Shown piece by piece: positions 1 to 9,231 of a stretch of DNA of 64,000 bases. Made by a program: the position numbers and the translations under genes. A model generated the notes under the pieces. That model saw only the letters and a program-made list of their open reading frames with translations, searched no databases and was not told the DNA's origin. Source of the stretch: Pseudanabaena sp. FACHB-1998 (GTDB lineage: Bacteria > Cyanobacteriota > Cyanobacteriia > Pseudanabaenales > Pseudanabaenaceae). The stretch spans positions 62,001-126,000 of the forward strand of contig NZ_JACJQA010000028.1 of assembly GCF_014696355.1 (NCBI RefSeq). Direction: 5' to 3'. Each line of letters starts with the position of its first letter. The first letter of the stretch is position 1.

Positions 1-580
1 CTATTTCCGAGACAGATTCTGTTGCTTCTGCACAGATCACATTGGCAATCATGATCTCTTTTGCTTTTCGCACTTGCAACATATCAATGGGATGGAGCAA
101 TTGCCTTAAGCTTTCATGGGTGACCAGTCCAGATACCTCTCCGCGATCGTTGACTAGGGGTAAATGACGAATTTTGTGTCGCTGAAAGCGATTAAGGGGA
201 ACTAATAGATCGGTAAATTCCCATTCTAATAACGAATGCACAGGATAAACCATTACTTCCGCGATCGCGGTTTGGGCTAAATTTTGATTTGGGTAATTGG
301 GATTATCTAAACTGCCAGATTCACTTTGACCACAAAAACTCACTAGATCTCTTTCTGTTAAAATTCCAATTAGTTTTTTATCCTCAGTGACCAGCACGCA
401 GCTAGTTTGAGCATGAGCGAGTTGTAAAGCGATTTCTGAGTTAATATCACAACTAAAATCGCACTGATTGCCAGTACTCATCAACGCGATCGCATCGGCA
501 ACTGTCGCGGTTGGCGCAATAGTTAAAGGATTACGAACAATTGCCTGTTCGATAGTTACTTCTGGACTGGTTACAGACAT
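1..580 (-). CDS. CBS-domain signalling protein, N-terminal part (truncated by window edge)
   Basis: The reading frame opens with ATG at 580 (MSVTSPEVTIEQAIV...) and runs open to the window edge, so only about 193 N-terminal residues are visible. They look like tandem CBS modules: residues about 10-85 with TSCVLVTEDKKLIGILTERD, and about 108-185 with IRHLPLVNDRGEVSGLVTHE. CBS pairs bind adenine nucleotides and gate an attached effector. In cyanobacteria this layout commonly precedes PAS/GAF and a kinase or cyclase, but the effector lies outside the window, so the output is unknown. Not operonic with the next gene, which is divergent. Confidence 0.8.
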   Translation of the reverse strand, partial: MSVTSPEVTIEQAIVRNPLTIAPTATVADAIALMSTGNQCDFSCDINSEIALQLAHAQTSCVLVTEDKKLIGILTERDLVSFCGQSESGSLDNPNYPNQNLAQTAIAEVMVYPVHSLLEWEFTDLLVPLNRFQRHKIRHLPLVNDRGEVSGLVTHESLRQLLHPIDMLQVRKAKEIMIANVICAEATESVSEI

Positions 581-710
581 AAATCCTAATTTTAAGTTTG
601 TATAAAAGTGCTGTCAGCTTTTACCCCTTGGGTATAAATTCTACTTTAATTTATTATCTTTTTATCAGATTTTTTATGTATGGCTTTTCCTACGATCTTC
701 TTAGTAACTG

Positions 711-844
711 ATGTTACGTGGAAGTTTCCAAGACCCTCACCCCTAGCCCCTCTCCCAAAAGGGGAGAGGGGAACAAGAAATTGTCTTACTCCCCTTCTCC
801 CTTAATGGGAGAGGGGGCTGGGGGGTGAGGGTTCCACGTAACAT
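711..844. repeat. MITE-like GC-rich element with 13-bp perfect terminal inverted repeats
   Basis: The 13-mer at 711-723 (ATGTTACGTGGAA) is repeated perfectly inverted at 832-844. Inside are facing CCCTCACCCC-AGCCCC-TCTCCC and GGGAGAGGGGGCTGGGGGGTGAGGG blocks, each containing a smaller hairpin. There is no ORF. The inner module recurs inside cobN (3389-3490 and partly 5229-5270) and cobB (10627-10708). It looks like a non-autonomous mobile palindrome; no transposase is in the window. It sits between the divergent CBS and MEKHLA genes. Confidence 0.75.
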
Positions 845-886
845 AAGCTAGTAAATAAATCTCGCTTAAATAATTTATGAAAACCT

Positions 887-1369
887 ATGAATGCAGATAA
901 ACTTCAGCCTTGGCTGCAAACAGAACTATTACAACATATTCAACTACTGCTTTATAGTTTTCATCACTGGACAGGAACCGAGCTAATCTCCACCAGCGAT
1001 CGCCAAACGCCTCTAGAAATCGCGAAGTTGTTATTTAATGCAGACTTTGTATTAGTCTCTCACGGAACCCAAGCCGATCCCGTTCTCAACTATGGCAATC
1101 AACGCGCTTTGAATCTCTGGAAAATGGATTGGCAAACCTTTATCTCTACTCCCTCACGCTATACTGCCGAACCTATCGAGCGAAGCGATCGCGAAAAACT
1201 ATTAGCACAAGCAAAAACTCAGGGCTATATCAGCGATTATCGAGGGATTCGGATTGCTAGCAATGGCGATCGCTTTTATATCAACCAAGCAATTATCTGG
1301 AATGTTGTAGATCCAGAAGGCAAACTTTGTGGGCAAGCCGCAACTTTTCGCGATTGGGAAACGATCTAA
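887..1369 (+). CDS. MEKHLA domain-containing protein
   Basis: 160-residue soluble protein matching the MEKHLA family, a PAS-like fold found in plant HD-ZIP III factors and as stand-alone proteins in cyanobacteria. Visible family features are the FVLVSHGTQADPVLNYGN segment (about residues 54-71), the TPSRYTAEPIERSDREKLL segment, and the C-terminal GQAATFRDW. The PAS-like core suggests small-molecule or redox sensing, but no output domain is present and the ligand is unknown. ATG start; the repeat at 711-844 lies just upstream. Confidence 0.8.
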   Translation: MNADKLQPWLQTELLQHIQLLLYSFHHWTGTELISTSDRQTPLEIAKLLFNADFVLVSHGTQADPVLNYGNQRALNLWKMDWQTFISTPSRYTAEPIERSDREKLLAQAKTQGYISDYRGIRIASNGDRFYINQAIIWNVVDPEGKLCGQAATFRDWETI

Positions 1370-1461
1370 AAGACAGTGGCATATTAAAATTATTAAAGAT
1401 TAGATAAGATTTACTACAAAAATCTTGACGCAAATCATCACTCAAAAACGACATTAAATCT

Positions 1462-1944
1462 ATGATTATCCAGCTTTCTGAACCATTAAAAACCACAGTA
1501 GACTTTATTCATCCCGTTCTCATGCTCCTAACCTTGATTTTGGCATTTTACGCAGGTTATGTAGGTTGGCAATATCGTAGAATTCGGAGTACCGACGGCG
1601 AAGAGAAAAAAGCCTTAATTGCTAAGCGCTATAACCTTTTGCATCACAACCTTGGCTCGATATTTTTGGTGTTAATGATTGGCGGCGCGATCGGCGGCAT
1701 GGCAGTTACCTATAACGCCAGTGGCAAGCTGTTTGTAGGGGCGCACTTGCTTGCAGGTTTGGGTCTAATATTTTTAGCAGCAATATCTGCGGCTCTAGCG
1801 CCATTGCTACAAAAGGGAAAAGAATGGGCGCGATCGACTCACATTGCGGTGAATACGGTTTTGATAGGTGTTTTCGTTTGGCAGACCTTAACAGGTTTCC
1901 AAATTGTGCAAAGACTTCTAGAGCAATTATCTAAAGCTTCATAG
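1462..1944 (+). CDS. DUF4079 family integral membrane protein
   Basis: 160 residues with four predicted membrane helices (about residues 15-35, 65-85, 92-115 and 128-148) and a short basic loop (YRRIRSTDGEEKKALIAKRY) after the first helix. HHNLGSIFLVLMIGGAIGGM and the HLLAG and HIAVNT histidines agree with the cyanobacterial DUF4079 family, which resembles a cytochrome b561-like four-helix bundle; heme binding is only an inference. It follows the MEKHLA gene by 92 bp on the same strand. The stop is immediately followed by a hairpin shared with cobN. Confidence 0.75.
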   Translation: MIIQLSEPLKTTVDFIHPVLMLLTLILAFYAGYVGWQYRRIRSTDGEEKKALIAKRYNLLHHNLGSIFLVLMIGGAIGGMAVTYNASGKLFVGAHLLAGLGLIFLAAISAALAPLLQKGKEWARSTHIAVNTVLIGVFVWQTLTGFQIVQRLLEQLSKAS

Positions 1945-1995
1945 GAATTTTGAGACTTCATTTTGCATCCCTCCAAATGAAGTCTCAAAATTTCC
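1944..1995. terminator. Bidirectional hairpin between DUF4079 and cobN
   Basis: Near-perfect inverted repeat: AATTTTGAGACTTCATTT at 1946-1963 pairs with 1975-1992 around a loop rich in C. It lies between convergent genes and abuts the DUF4079 stop. A/T runs on both outer flanks fit intrinsic termination in both directions. Confidence 0.75.
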
Positions 1996-2015
1996 ACTCT
2001 TATTGACGAGGACAG

Positions 2016-5000
2016 TTATGTTTGGGATTCGATCGCACCTTCAGCATCATTAGCGATCGCCTTTAAGCGATCCAACATATCCGCAGTCACATCTTGCCAC
2101 ATCCCACGCTGATTCGCTTCTAGCAAGCGTTCTGACATATCACGCAACGCCCAAGGATTGCTAGATTTAATAAAATTCTGGACTTCAGGATTAAAGATAT
2201 AAGCTTCCGCAACTCCCTCATACATAAAATCCGAAACGCAGTTAGTCGTAGCATCATAGGCAAACAGATAATCAAGCGTCGCCGACATCTCAAAAGCACC
2301 TTTATAACCGTGACGCATCGCTCCTGCGATCCATTTGGGATTGACCACACGCGATCGATAAACTCGTGCAATCTCTTCACTCAATTTGCGAACCTTTGGC
2401 TGCGCCATTCGTGAATTATCGCCAAAGTATACCTCTGGAGCATTACCAGATATGGATTTGACAGCCGTTGTCATGCCACCCTGAAACTGATAATAATCAT
2501 CGGAATCGAGAATGTCATGTTCGCGATTGTCTTGGTTTTGCAACACAATTTGCATATTGCCAAGGCGTTGATTAAATGCTTCAGGAGCAGATTTTCCTTC
2601 GGATTTGCTGGTATAGGCGTAAGCGCTCCAATTGATATAGGCACGGGCTAGATCCTGCTCGCTTTCCCAGTTTTGCGACTCGATTAAGCCTTGTAAACCC
2701 GCACCATAGGTGCTTGGCTTAGAGCCAAATACCCGATAACGCGATCGCTCTTCCGCTTGTTCTAAAGTTAATCCTTCTCTTTGCCATTGTGCAGATTCTG
2801 CTTGGACTTTCGCCGCTAAGGGATTTTGATCAGCAGGTTCATCAAGATTCGCCACAGCATTTACCGCGCTATCAAATAAGTCGATTAGATTTGGGAACGC
2901 ATCTCGAAAGAATCCTGAAATCCTCAAGGTCACATCGATACGGGGACGACCGAGGATTGATAAGGGCAAAATCTCAAAATCTACCACCCGCCGCGATACA
3001 CCATCCCAAACTGGTTGCACTCCCAATAAAGCTAGTGCTTCTGCAAGGTCATCGCCCCCCGTTCGCATTGTCGAAGTTCCCCAAATCGATAGCCCCAAAG
3101 TTTGCGGATATTCACCATGTTCTTGAGTGTAAGTTTCGATCAATACATCGGCAGCCTTGCGACCAATATCCCAAGCGGTTTCCGTCGGCACTGCGCGAAT
3201 ATCTACAGAATAGAAGTTCCGTCCTGTGGGTAATACTTCAGGTCTACCCCTTGTTGGCGCACCTGATGCGCCACTGGCAATATATTCACCATTGAGTCCG
3301 CGCAGGAGATTGGTAATTTCTTGATTAGTTTTGTAGAGAGATGGTAGGAGGCGATCGCGAATCCATGTTAGTTCTTTGGGGATAGCAAGACCCTCATCCC
3401 CCAGCCCCTTCTCCCATGAGGGGAGAAGGGGAGCAAGATTAATTTTCTTGTCCCCCTCTCCCCCCTTGGGAGAGGGGCTAGGGGTGAGGGCATCCACTAA
3501 CTCCGCCGCATATTCCTCGATCACTTCCACCGCATCGCCAATAATTCGACAATCAGCTAAACGTGGGTGTGAACTTGACTCAATTAACTCACCTAAATCC
3601 GCAGTCAAAGGATCAAAATCTAGCTGCCAATCTTCTGCGATCGCCCGCGTCAGCCCCATCCGATTAGCCGTAGGATTACGGGCGATCGCTACTACTAAAT
3701 CCCTTAACTGTCGTCCTTCTGGACATTGCCCAAAAATATGCAGACCATCACGAATTTGCGCTTCTTTGATTTCACAGAGATAGCCATCGGCTGTCGTGAG
3801 AATGGTATTGAGAGAATCTTCTAAACGATCTAAAGAAATTCCTAAATCTTGATGCAGATTCTCCTGTTTGATCAGCTCAGTTAGTCGAGATCGCACCATT
3901 GGTAATCTCGAAGGATCAAGAGTTTCCGCTTCGTAATATTCATCGATTAAGCCTTCTAATTGCTGCAAGCCGCCGTATAGCTCAGCGCGAGTCATTGGTG
4001 GTGTGAGGTGATCGAGAATTACTGCTTGCGATCGCCTTTTTGCTTGAGAGCCTTCCCCAGGGTCGTTGACGATAAAGGGATAGAAATGAGGCATCGCACC
4101 AAAAGCGGCTTCAGGATAGCAATTTTCGGAAAGCGCCACACTTTTCCCCGGGAGCCATTCGAGGTTGCCATGTTTACCGATATGGGCAATCGCATTAGCG
4201 TTAAATTTGTCGCGCACCCAATGATAGAAAGCCATGTAGTCATGGGTCGGTTCTAAATCTGGCGCGTGATAATTGAGCGTAGGATCGAGGTCATAGCCGC
4301 GAGAGGGTTGGATACCGACAAAGATATTGCCAAATTGCATACCAGCGATCGCAAATTCTTGTTCTTGTTTTGGCTCATTCCATCGGCTAGTAATTCCAGT
4401 TTGCACAGGTTCAGGCAAATTCTGGAAATAGTTTTGATAATCAGCTAATGCTAAAGATTGATAGACCTGACGTACTCCAAATGATTCTCGATCATTAGTT
4501 ACACCAGTCGTTAACAGCATCATCAATGCATCGCTGGTTTCAGGGATTTCACCAACACTATATCCTGCACTTCGCAAAGATTTGAGAATCTCTAAACAAC
4601 TGGCAGGGGTATCTAAACCGACTCCATTCGCTAATCTGCCATCACGATTAGGATAGTTAGCGAGAATCAACGCAATTTTGCGATCGCACACCTCCGTGTG
4701 CTTTAGCTGTATCCATTTCGCCGCCAGATCCGCCACAAAATTAATGCGCGATCGCACAGGTTCATAGGTCAATACTTCTGTTTGCAGAGCCATATTCTGT
4801 CCCTGCATCGCTTTAAAAGAAACCGCCCTAGTGATAATCCTGCCATCGACTTCAGGCAACACCACATTCATCGCCATATCGCGAGGATTTAGTCCCTGTG
4901 TACCATTTGCCCAAGTTTTCTTCAGCCCACCACTAAAAATCACCTGAAATACTGGCACATTTAAAGCTTCCCAAAGATCAACCTGTGGCGTATCGGTTTT

Positions 5001-5816
5001 GAGACTCGCTAAAGAAAAGCTAGTCGTATTCAAGATTACATCTACTTTCTGACCAGATTGGGGCAAGCAATAGCGAATTAATTCTGCTTGCACATCGGGT
5101 TCTTTGAGAGAGGAGACGTAGATTGGTAGAGGTTGTAAATTTCGTTCTCGCAATGCTTCACATAAAGAGGCGATCGCCCCAGTATTTCCCGACAAATAAT
5201 GAGCGCGATAAAAAAGAATCGCTACTCGCCCCCCCTCTCCCTGTGGGAGAGGATGCTGGGGGGTGAGGGTTTCATAAATTCCAATCCGAGGCACTGATTG
5301 CGGTAGTTCATATTTTGCTGCAATATCTAAAAATTCTTTGGCAACAAACTTCAATAAATTCTGATAATTACTAACCCCTGCTTCAATGAAATATTGCCAA
5401 GCCTGATTAACCAAAGTTAGCGTTGTAGTGGAATGGCTAGTTAAACTCGGATCAGGACGCTCATCCCCCGGCAATACAATTAACACTGCGCCCGTATTTA
5501 GCACCGTTTCCTTAACAACTTCTAATCCATAGCTCCAGTAAGACTGTCCCCCAATCAATCTGACAATAATTACCTTTGCTTGCGATAGCACCTCTTCTGC
5601 ATAGGTATCGATCGCGATTTGTTGCTGCAATTGCAATACATTCACCACCCGAATCTGTGGAAAATCTTCAGGCAATCTCGCTGTGGCTGCCGCAAGGGTT
5701 TGGATATCCGTATCGGCAGAGGTAATGATAATGATCGGAGCAGGTTGCTGATCAACAAAAACAACGCTGTCGGTGGACTGGTTCCAGTTTCCTGAGATTG
5801 TGGCGATACGGTGCAT
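2016..5816 (-). CDS. cobN: Cobaltochelatase subunit CobN
   Basis: 1266-residue large subunit of cobalt chelatase, which inserts Co into hydrogenobyrinate a,c-diamide (aerobic B12 route); homologous to the magnesium chelatase H subunit. Visible signature: HIGKHGNLEWLPGKSVALS at about residues 543-561, then family-typical GLSIWGTSTMRTGGDD and GYKGAFEMSATLDYLFAYDA. I chose ATG 5816 (MHRIATISGNWN), the usual CobN start, over an in-frame TTG at 5846. Two stretches are repeat-derived and in frame: about residues 183-196 (HPLPQGEGG) and 776-810 (TPSPSPKGGEGDKKI...). An AraC-type gene lies 44 bp upstream on the same strand. I saw no cobalamin riboswitch upstream. ChlD/ChlI-type partners are not in the window. 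Confidence 0.93.
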   Translation of the reverse strand: MHRIATISGNWNQSTDSVVFVDQQPAPIIIITSADTDIQTLAAATARLPEDFPQIRVVNVLQLQQQIAIDTYAEEVLSQAKVIIVRLIGGQSYWSYGLEVVKETVLNTGAVLIVLPGDERPDPSLTSHSTTTLTLVNQAWQYFIEAGVSNYQNLLKFVAKEFLDIAAKYELPQSVPRIGIYETLTPQHPLPQGEGGRVAILFYRAHYLSGNTGAIASLCEALRERNLQPLPIYVSSLKEPDVQAELIRYCLPQSGQKVDVILNTTSFSLASLKTDTPQVDLWEALNVPVFQVIFSGGLKKTWANGTQGLNPRDMAMNVVLPEVDGRIITRAVSFKAMQGQNMALQTEVLTYEPVRSRINFVADLAAKWIQLKHTEVCDRKIALILANYPNRDGRLANGVGLDTPASCLEILKSLRSAGYSVGEIPETSDALMMLLTTGVTNDRESFGVRQVYQSLALADYQNYFQNLPEPVQTGITSRWNEPKQEQEFAIAGMQFGNIFVGIQPSRGYDLDPTLNYHAPDLEPTHDYMAFYHWVRDKFNANAIAHIGKHGNLEWLPGKSVALSENCYPEAAFGAMPHFYPFIVNDPGEGSQAKRRSQAVILDHLTPPMTRAELYGGLQQLEGLIDEYYEAETLDPSRLPMVRSRLTELIKQENLHQDLGISLDRLEDSLNTILTTADGYLCEIKEAQIRDGLHIFGQCPEGRQLRDLVVAIARNPTANRMGLTRAIAEDWQLDFDPLTADLGELIESSSHPRLADCRIIGDAVEVIEEYAAELVDALTPSPSPKGGEGDKKINLAPLLPSWEKGLGDEGLAIPKELTWIRDRLLPSLYKTNQEITNLLRGLNGEYIASGASGAPTRGRPEVLPTGRNFYSVDIRAVPTETAWDIGRKAADVLIETYTQEHGEYPQTLGLSIWGTSTMRTGGDDLAEALALLGVQPVWDGVSRRVVDFEILPLSILGRPRIDVTLRISGFFRDAFPNLIDLFDSAVNAVANLDEPADQNPLAAKVQAESAQWQREGLTLEQAEERSRYRVFGSKPSTYGAGLQGLIESQNWESEQDLARAYINWSAYAYTSKSEGKSAPEAFNQRLGNMQIVLQNQDNREHDILDSDDYYQFQGGMTTAVKSISGNAPEVYFGDNSRMAQPKVRKLSEEIARVYRSRVVNPKWIAGAMRHGYKGAFEMSATLDYLFAYDATTNCVSDFMYEGVAEAYIFNPEVQNFIKSSNPWALRDMSERLLEANQRGMWQDVTADMLDRLKAIANDAEGAIESQT
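3389..3490. repeat. GC-rich repeat module inserted in frame in cobN
   Basis: Both arms of the 711-844 element are here: ACCCTCATCCCCCAGCCCC with an inner hairpin, an AT-rich centre, then CCCTCTCCC and GGGGCTAGGGGTGAGGG. The 13-bp terminal repeats are absent. The stretch is translated into about 34 low-complexity P/S/G/K/E residues without breaking the cobN frame. Confidence 0.8.
5229..5270. repeat. Partial GC-rich repeat module in cobN
   Basis: One half of the same repeat: CCCCCTCTCCCTGTGGGAGAG followed by GCTGGGGGGTGAGGG. It is in frame near cobN residues 183-196 (TPQHPLPQGEGG). Probably a truncated or decayed second insertion. Confidence 0.7.
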
Positions 5817-5860
5817 TAATGATCCAAATAGCAGTTGTCGGCTCAATCATTATAGTCGAT

Positions 5861-6910
5861 TTAAGCAGAGCGATAATTGCGGGGAGTTTGCCCTGTCCAT
5901 CTTTTGAAGGCACGGTAAAAGGCACTTGGCTCGGAAAATCCTAATAAAAAAGCCAAATCGTGGATTGAAGTTTGCTTGTTTTGAATGTGTTTTAACGCTA
6001 TTTCCTTGCGAGTATCATCAAGAATTTGTTGATAGGATGTATTCTCGATTTGCAGTTCTCTCTGAAGCTGACGCACACTAAGCATCAAAGTACGCGCGAT
6101 CGCCTCAATTGGCGGAGCTTCTCCATGCAAATTTTGAGCAATTATTTTGATCACTTGATGGCTGCATTTGGGTGTCTGCGTTAGATTTGTGAGCATATCA
6201 CTCGCATGACTTTCAAACATTGATAACAAGTTTGCATTTGCCGATCGCACTTCCCAATTAAGGACATCTGCTGCAAAGATCATGCGATTAACTGATTGCG
6301 AAAATTTCACTTGAGTTTGAAAGATGCGCTCATGTTCAGAACAATCTGAGGGGGCAATATGCTGAAACCAAACTTCATGGATTAGTAAGCTTTTTCCTGT
6401 GAGTTTTTGAGTTGCCTTAAGTAAGGCGGAAAATGTGCTTTCAATGGGATGTCTCGGCTCATCTAGGAGATAATTTTTGACCCCGCCCACAATTTTGCAG
6501 TCGCAACATACGAAACTATCCAAAATATGATGATGAATGGCTACGCCTTGACTAAAAAGGCGAGTATATTGAGATAGTTTTTCGAGTGACTGTCCGTAGT
6601 TTTTACAATTCAGCAAAACATAGCCAAGAAGCCCGATCGCTGGCAAGTCAAAAGTTTCTCCAATATGCAAGCCAAGATCGCGATCGCCTGTTTTGATAAC
6701 CGCTTCTCGCCACAAATGTTTGAGTAATTCTCCTGAGATTTGGCGATCGGGATCTTCAAGCCAAGCAGATTCAATTTTGGTTGAACGGTAAATATCTTGC
6801 AAATCAATTCCTTGTGCGGCGACATACTGCAAGATGTCCCGAGCGATCGCTACTGAAAATTTCGCCTCTTGATAGTCGTCATGAATCGGATCTGAGATTG
6901 CATTTTCCAT
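5861..6910 (-). CDS. AraC-family transcriptional regulator
   Basis: 349 residues. The N-terminal half (about 20-210) resembles the arabinose-binding-like ligand domain of OruR/ArgR-type AraC proteins (LLGYVLLNCKNYGQSLEKLSQY). The C-terminal AraC DNA-binding domain with two helix-turn-helices lies at about 250-345: IARTLMLSVRQLQREL, then HDLAFLLGFSEPSAFYRAFK and the GQTPRNYRS ending. It is followed 44 bp later by cobN on the same strand and is divergent from a secreted protein gene at 7053. Control of either neighbour is plausible but not shown; the ligand is unknown. Confidence 0.88.
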   Translation of the reverse strand: MENAISDPIHDDYQEAKFSVAIARDILQYVAAQGIDLQDIYRSTKIESAWLEDPDRQISGELLKHLWREAVIKTGDRDLGLHIGETFDLPAIGLLGYVLLNCKNYGQSLEKLSQYTRLFSQGVAIHHHILDSFVCCDCKIVGGVKNYLLDEPRHPIESTFSALLKATQKLTGKSLLIHEVWFQHIAPSDCSEHERIFQTQVKFSQSVNRMIFAADVLNWEVRSANANLLSMFESHASDMLTNLTQTPKCSHQVIKIIAQNLHGEAPPIEAIARTLMLSVRQLQRELQIENTSYQQILDDTRKEIALKHIQNKQTSIHDLAFLLGFSEPSAFYRAFKRWTGQTPRNYRSA

Positions 6911-7052
6911 GATTAGCAGAATTTCAAATTGGCATCAAAAATTTGGCATCAAAAGTCAACTTTCTGGCGCGTTTTGTCATGTTGGATTTTAGCAAAAAGC
7001 CTTAACTTTAATTCATCAGCAATAGCAATCGCGCCTCACCTTACATAAACCC

Positions 7053-7646
7053 ATGATTTACAAATCTATCCAACCAAGAAGAATTTCGGTATTGATCGTT
7101 TCTACGATTTTGACAGGTAGCATTCTTATTGTTCAAGAATCCCAATCTCAAACACTTTCCCAATCACCAGCAAATAAAATTTCACAATCTGAGTCAAAAG
7201 AATCGGAATCGCAAAAGCCTATAACGGAAGCTATTCGCCAGCGCGGTTATATCGGTGTTGGTGGTTCAATTGGGCTAAGTGGCAATACCTCAGCATTAGG
7301 CACTGGTGGCTTTTCACTATTCTCTAAAACAGTTTTTACTGACAACTTGTCTATGCACAATAACACAGTAATTTTTGGAACTGGAATTTCATCTTCCTCC
7401 TCGAATCTTACCGTTGACTTTCCCATTCGCGATGCAAGTTCTCAGCAGATTATTGTTTCACCTTTTATCGGTGGTGGGGTGATGTTTAGAAATGAGAATG
7501 GGCTGAAAATTGCTCCCCACGTCACAGGCGGAGTAGATGTACCGATATCGAGAAACATCATGGGAACTGTGCAGTTGAATGTCGGTTTGCCAAGCGATCG
7601 CAAAGCGGACATGGGACTTTTGTTGGGCGTTGGTTATAGCTTTTAA
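7053..7646 (+). CDS. Secreted, outer-membrane-beta-barrel-like hypothetical protein
   Basis: 197 residues. A basic start (MIYKSIQPRR) and hydrophobic helix (about 11-28) form a signal peptide, followed by a Gln/Ser-rich linker to about residue 58. The rest is Gly-rich with alternating polar/hydrophobic strands (YIGVGGSIGLSG, IIVSPFIGGGVMF, GTVQLNVGLP) and ends in Phe (GVGYSF), as outer-membrane barrels usually do. No named family recognised. Divergent from the AraC-type gene across 142 bp, so it is a candidate target of that regulator. Confidence 0.6.
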   Translation: MIYKSIQPRRISVLIVSTILTGSILIVQESQSQTLSQSPANKISQSESKESESQKPITEAIRQRGYIGVGGSIGLSGNTSALGTGGFSLFSKTVFTDNLSMHNNTVIFGTGISSSSSNLTVDFPIRDASSQQIIVSPFIGGGVMFRNENGLKIAPHVTGGVDVPISRNIMGTVQLNVGLPSDRKADMGLLLGVGYSF

Positions 7647-7683
7647 CTTTTTTGAATACAAATAGAATTAATAGGGATTTACA

Positions 7684-8418
7684 ATGAATCGTTTACAATT
7701 TGTGCGTACCACAGGAATCTTCTTGGTTCTATTGGTTATATTTTTAAATATTCCTTACATTCGCTTAACACAGATTTTTGAATATGACGACATTCTGCGT
7801 GAACCCATCAGTGATGTGCTGACTAAGTTTCACGCAGGTGGAACGCAACTGATTTTGACTTGGTTTGCCTTTGGGCTGTCAGCTCTATTATTTATCCCCG
7901 CTAGTATTTTGCTCCATCGGATTGTTGATCGCCAAGGCTCATCTTATTTAGCGATCGCCACAGCGATGGGAGTTCTTTCTGGTGTACTTCAGGCAGTGGG
8001 CTTAATGCGTTGGGTGTTTGTAGTTCCACTGCTGGCAAATTTGTATGTCGATCCAGCCTCAAGTGTAGCTACTCGCGAAGCGGTAAAAGTGGTCTATCAA
8101 GCAGTACATCAGTATGGCGGGGTTGTGATTGGCGAACATTTAGGGCAAACTCTTCTAATTGGCTGGACAATCGGAGTGGGTATTGCCATGTTGCGATCGC
8201 CAATCTTTAAACGTTGGGTTGCTTGGTACGGACTAATGACAACACCAATGTTGTTGATTGGACAAAGCGAACTTCTATCAACAGCGATGCTATCTATTCC
8301 TGTAATTGAATCAACTCCCATCGGCTTTATCCTTTGGGAAATCTGGCTGTTGATCGTAGGTTTCTCCTTATTGTCTGTATCTCCCAAAAAGCTTGAACAT
8401 CATGTTAAGCAGACGTAA
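7684..8418 (+). CDS. DUF4386 family membrane protein
   Basis: 244 residues with about six membrane helices: 9-27, 54-77, 90-112, 145-168, 180-205 and 213-234. The layout matches the DUF4386 family, whose function is unknown: an early helix, then an F-x-A-G-G loop, then paired helices with LGQTLLIGWTIGVG. It starts 38 bp after the beta-barrel-like gene and may share its transcript. A strong hairpin follows the stop. Confidence 0.7.
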   Translation: MNRLQFVRTTGIFLVLLVIFLNIPYIRLTQIFEYDDILREPISDVLTKFHAGGTQLILTWFAFGLSALLFIPASILLHRIVDRQGSSYLAIATAMGVLSGVLQAVGLMRWVFVVPLLANLYVDPASSVATREAVKVVYQAVHQYGGVVIGEHLGQTLLIGWTIGVGIAMLRSPIFKRWVAWYGLMTTPMLLIGQSELLSTAMLSIPVIESTPIGFILWEIWLLIVGFSLLSVSPKKLEHHVKQT

Positions 8419-8422
8419 AACC

Positions 8423-8471
8423 CAGAGAATTTTCAAAAGGGTTGCTCCGCACCCCTTTTGAAAATTCTCTG
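8423..8471. terminator. Hairpin after the DUF4386 gene
   Basis: CAGAGAATTTTCAAAAGGG at 8423-8441 pairs with 8453-8471 around a loop containing TTGCTCCGCA. Stem of about 19 bp; intrinsic-terminator position 5 bp after the stop. Confidence 0.7.
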
Positions 8472-8528
8472 TACTACTCAAAGTTTCACTAGGCTGTAAT
8501 CTCGCAAATTTCAAACAACCCCAAATTA

Positions 8529-9188
8529 ATGATCACAAATAAATTTCGTGCTTTTTTGGCTAATCAACTTGGCTTTCCCAAGGGCTGGTTTGGCAAATTA
8601 TTGATCAGATTTCTCAATCGCAATAATGCCATGATGAACAATATAGTGTTACAAAATCTGGATTTACAAGCAGGCGATCGCATTCTAGAAATTGGCTTTG
8701 GCGGCGGCTACTTAATCGAGCAAATTGCCAATACCGCTCTGCCACAGATAATTGTGGGAGTTGAACAATCGCAGGATGCTATAGATCTCTGTAAGCAGAA
8801 ATTTCGTACTCAAATCAATAAAAGTGAAATAGAACTCCATTTAGCTGATGCGATTGAATTACCATTACCAGATCGATCATTTGACAAAATCTGCACAGTC
8901 AACACCATTTATTTTTGGGCAGATTTGAGTAAGGTCTTTGCAGAGTGCTTTAGGGTTTTAGCTGACGATGGGAAACTACTAATCAGCTATAATTCCAAAG
9001 ATTTTTTAAGCAAACAAAAGTTTGCTAAGCATGGCTTTATTGGTTATGAAGTATCAGAGATAGAATCAATCCTAAAAATGGCTGGATTTGTAAATGTCAC
9101 TACTATTACAAGGCATAGCGATCGACATCAAGAGTTTTTCTGCACCTCTGCAACTGTCCCCCTGAGGCATTGGTTAAAAATTTCATAA
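8529..9188 (+). CDS. Class I SAM-dependent methyltransferase
   Basis: 219 residues with a Rossmann-fold methyltransferase core. Motif I is ILEIGFGGGYLIEQI (about 53-67), the acidic end of strand 2 is GVEQSQ, motif II is ELHLADAIELPLPDRSFDKI (about 102-121), and post-II is VFAECFRVLADDGKLLISY. This resembles UbiE/MenG-like type 11 methyltransferases, but the substrate cannot be told from sequence. Likely its own transcript, since it stands downstream of a terminator hairpin and 3' to 3' with the Uma2 gene. Confidence 0.85.
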   Translation: MITNKFRAFLANQLGFPKGWFGKLLIRFLNRNNAMMNNIVLQNLDLQAGDRILEIGFGGGYLIEQIANTALPQIIVGVEQSQDAIDLCKQKFRTQINKSEIELHLADAIELPLPDRSFDKICTVNTIYFWADLSKVFAECFRVLADDGKLLISYNSKDFLSKQKFAKHGFIGYEVSEIESILKMAGFVNVTTITRHSDRHQEFFCTSATVPLRHWLKIS

Positions 9189-9231
9189 CATTAGCGATCC
9201 AAATAGCAAGGTTTAGAAATTACCGTTATGC

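Noticed and set aside
2789-4448. Several open frames antisense to cobN
   Set aside because: They lie opposite a well-conserved gene, and their existence follows from its base composition and the GC-rich repeat.
5814-7052. Cobalamin riboswitch upstream of cobN or its regulator
   Set aside because: I looked for the conserved B12-box sequence here and at 9814-9941 and saw none; a covariance search would be decisive.
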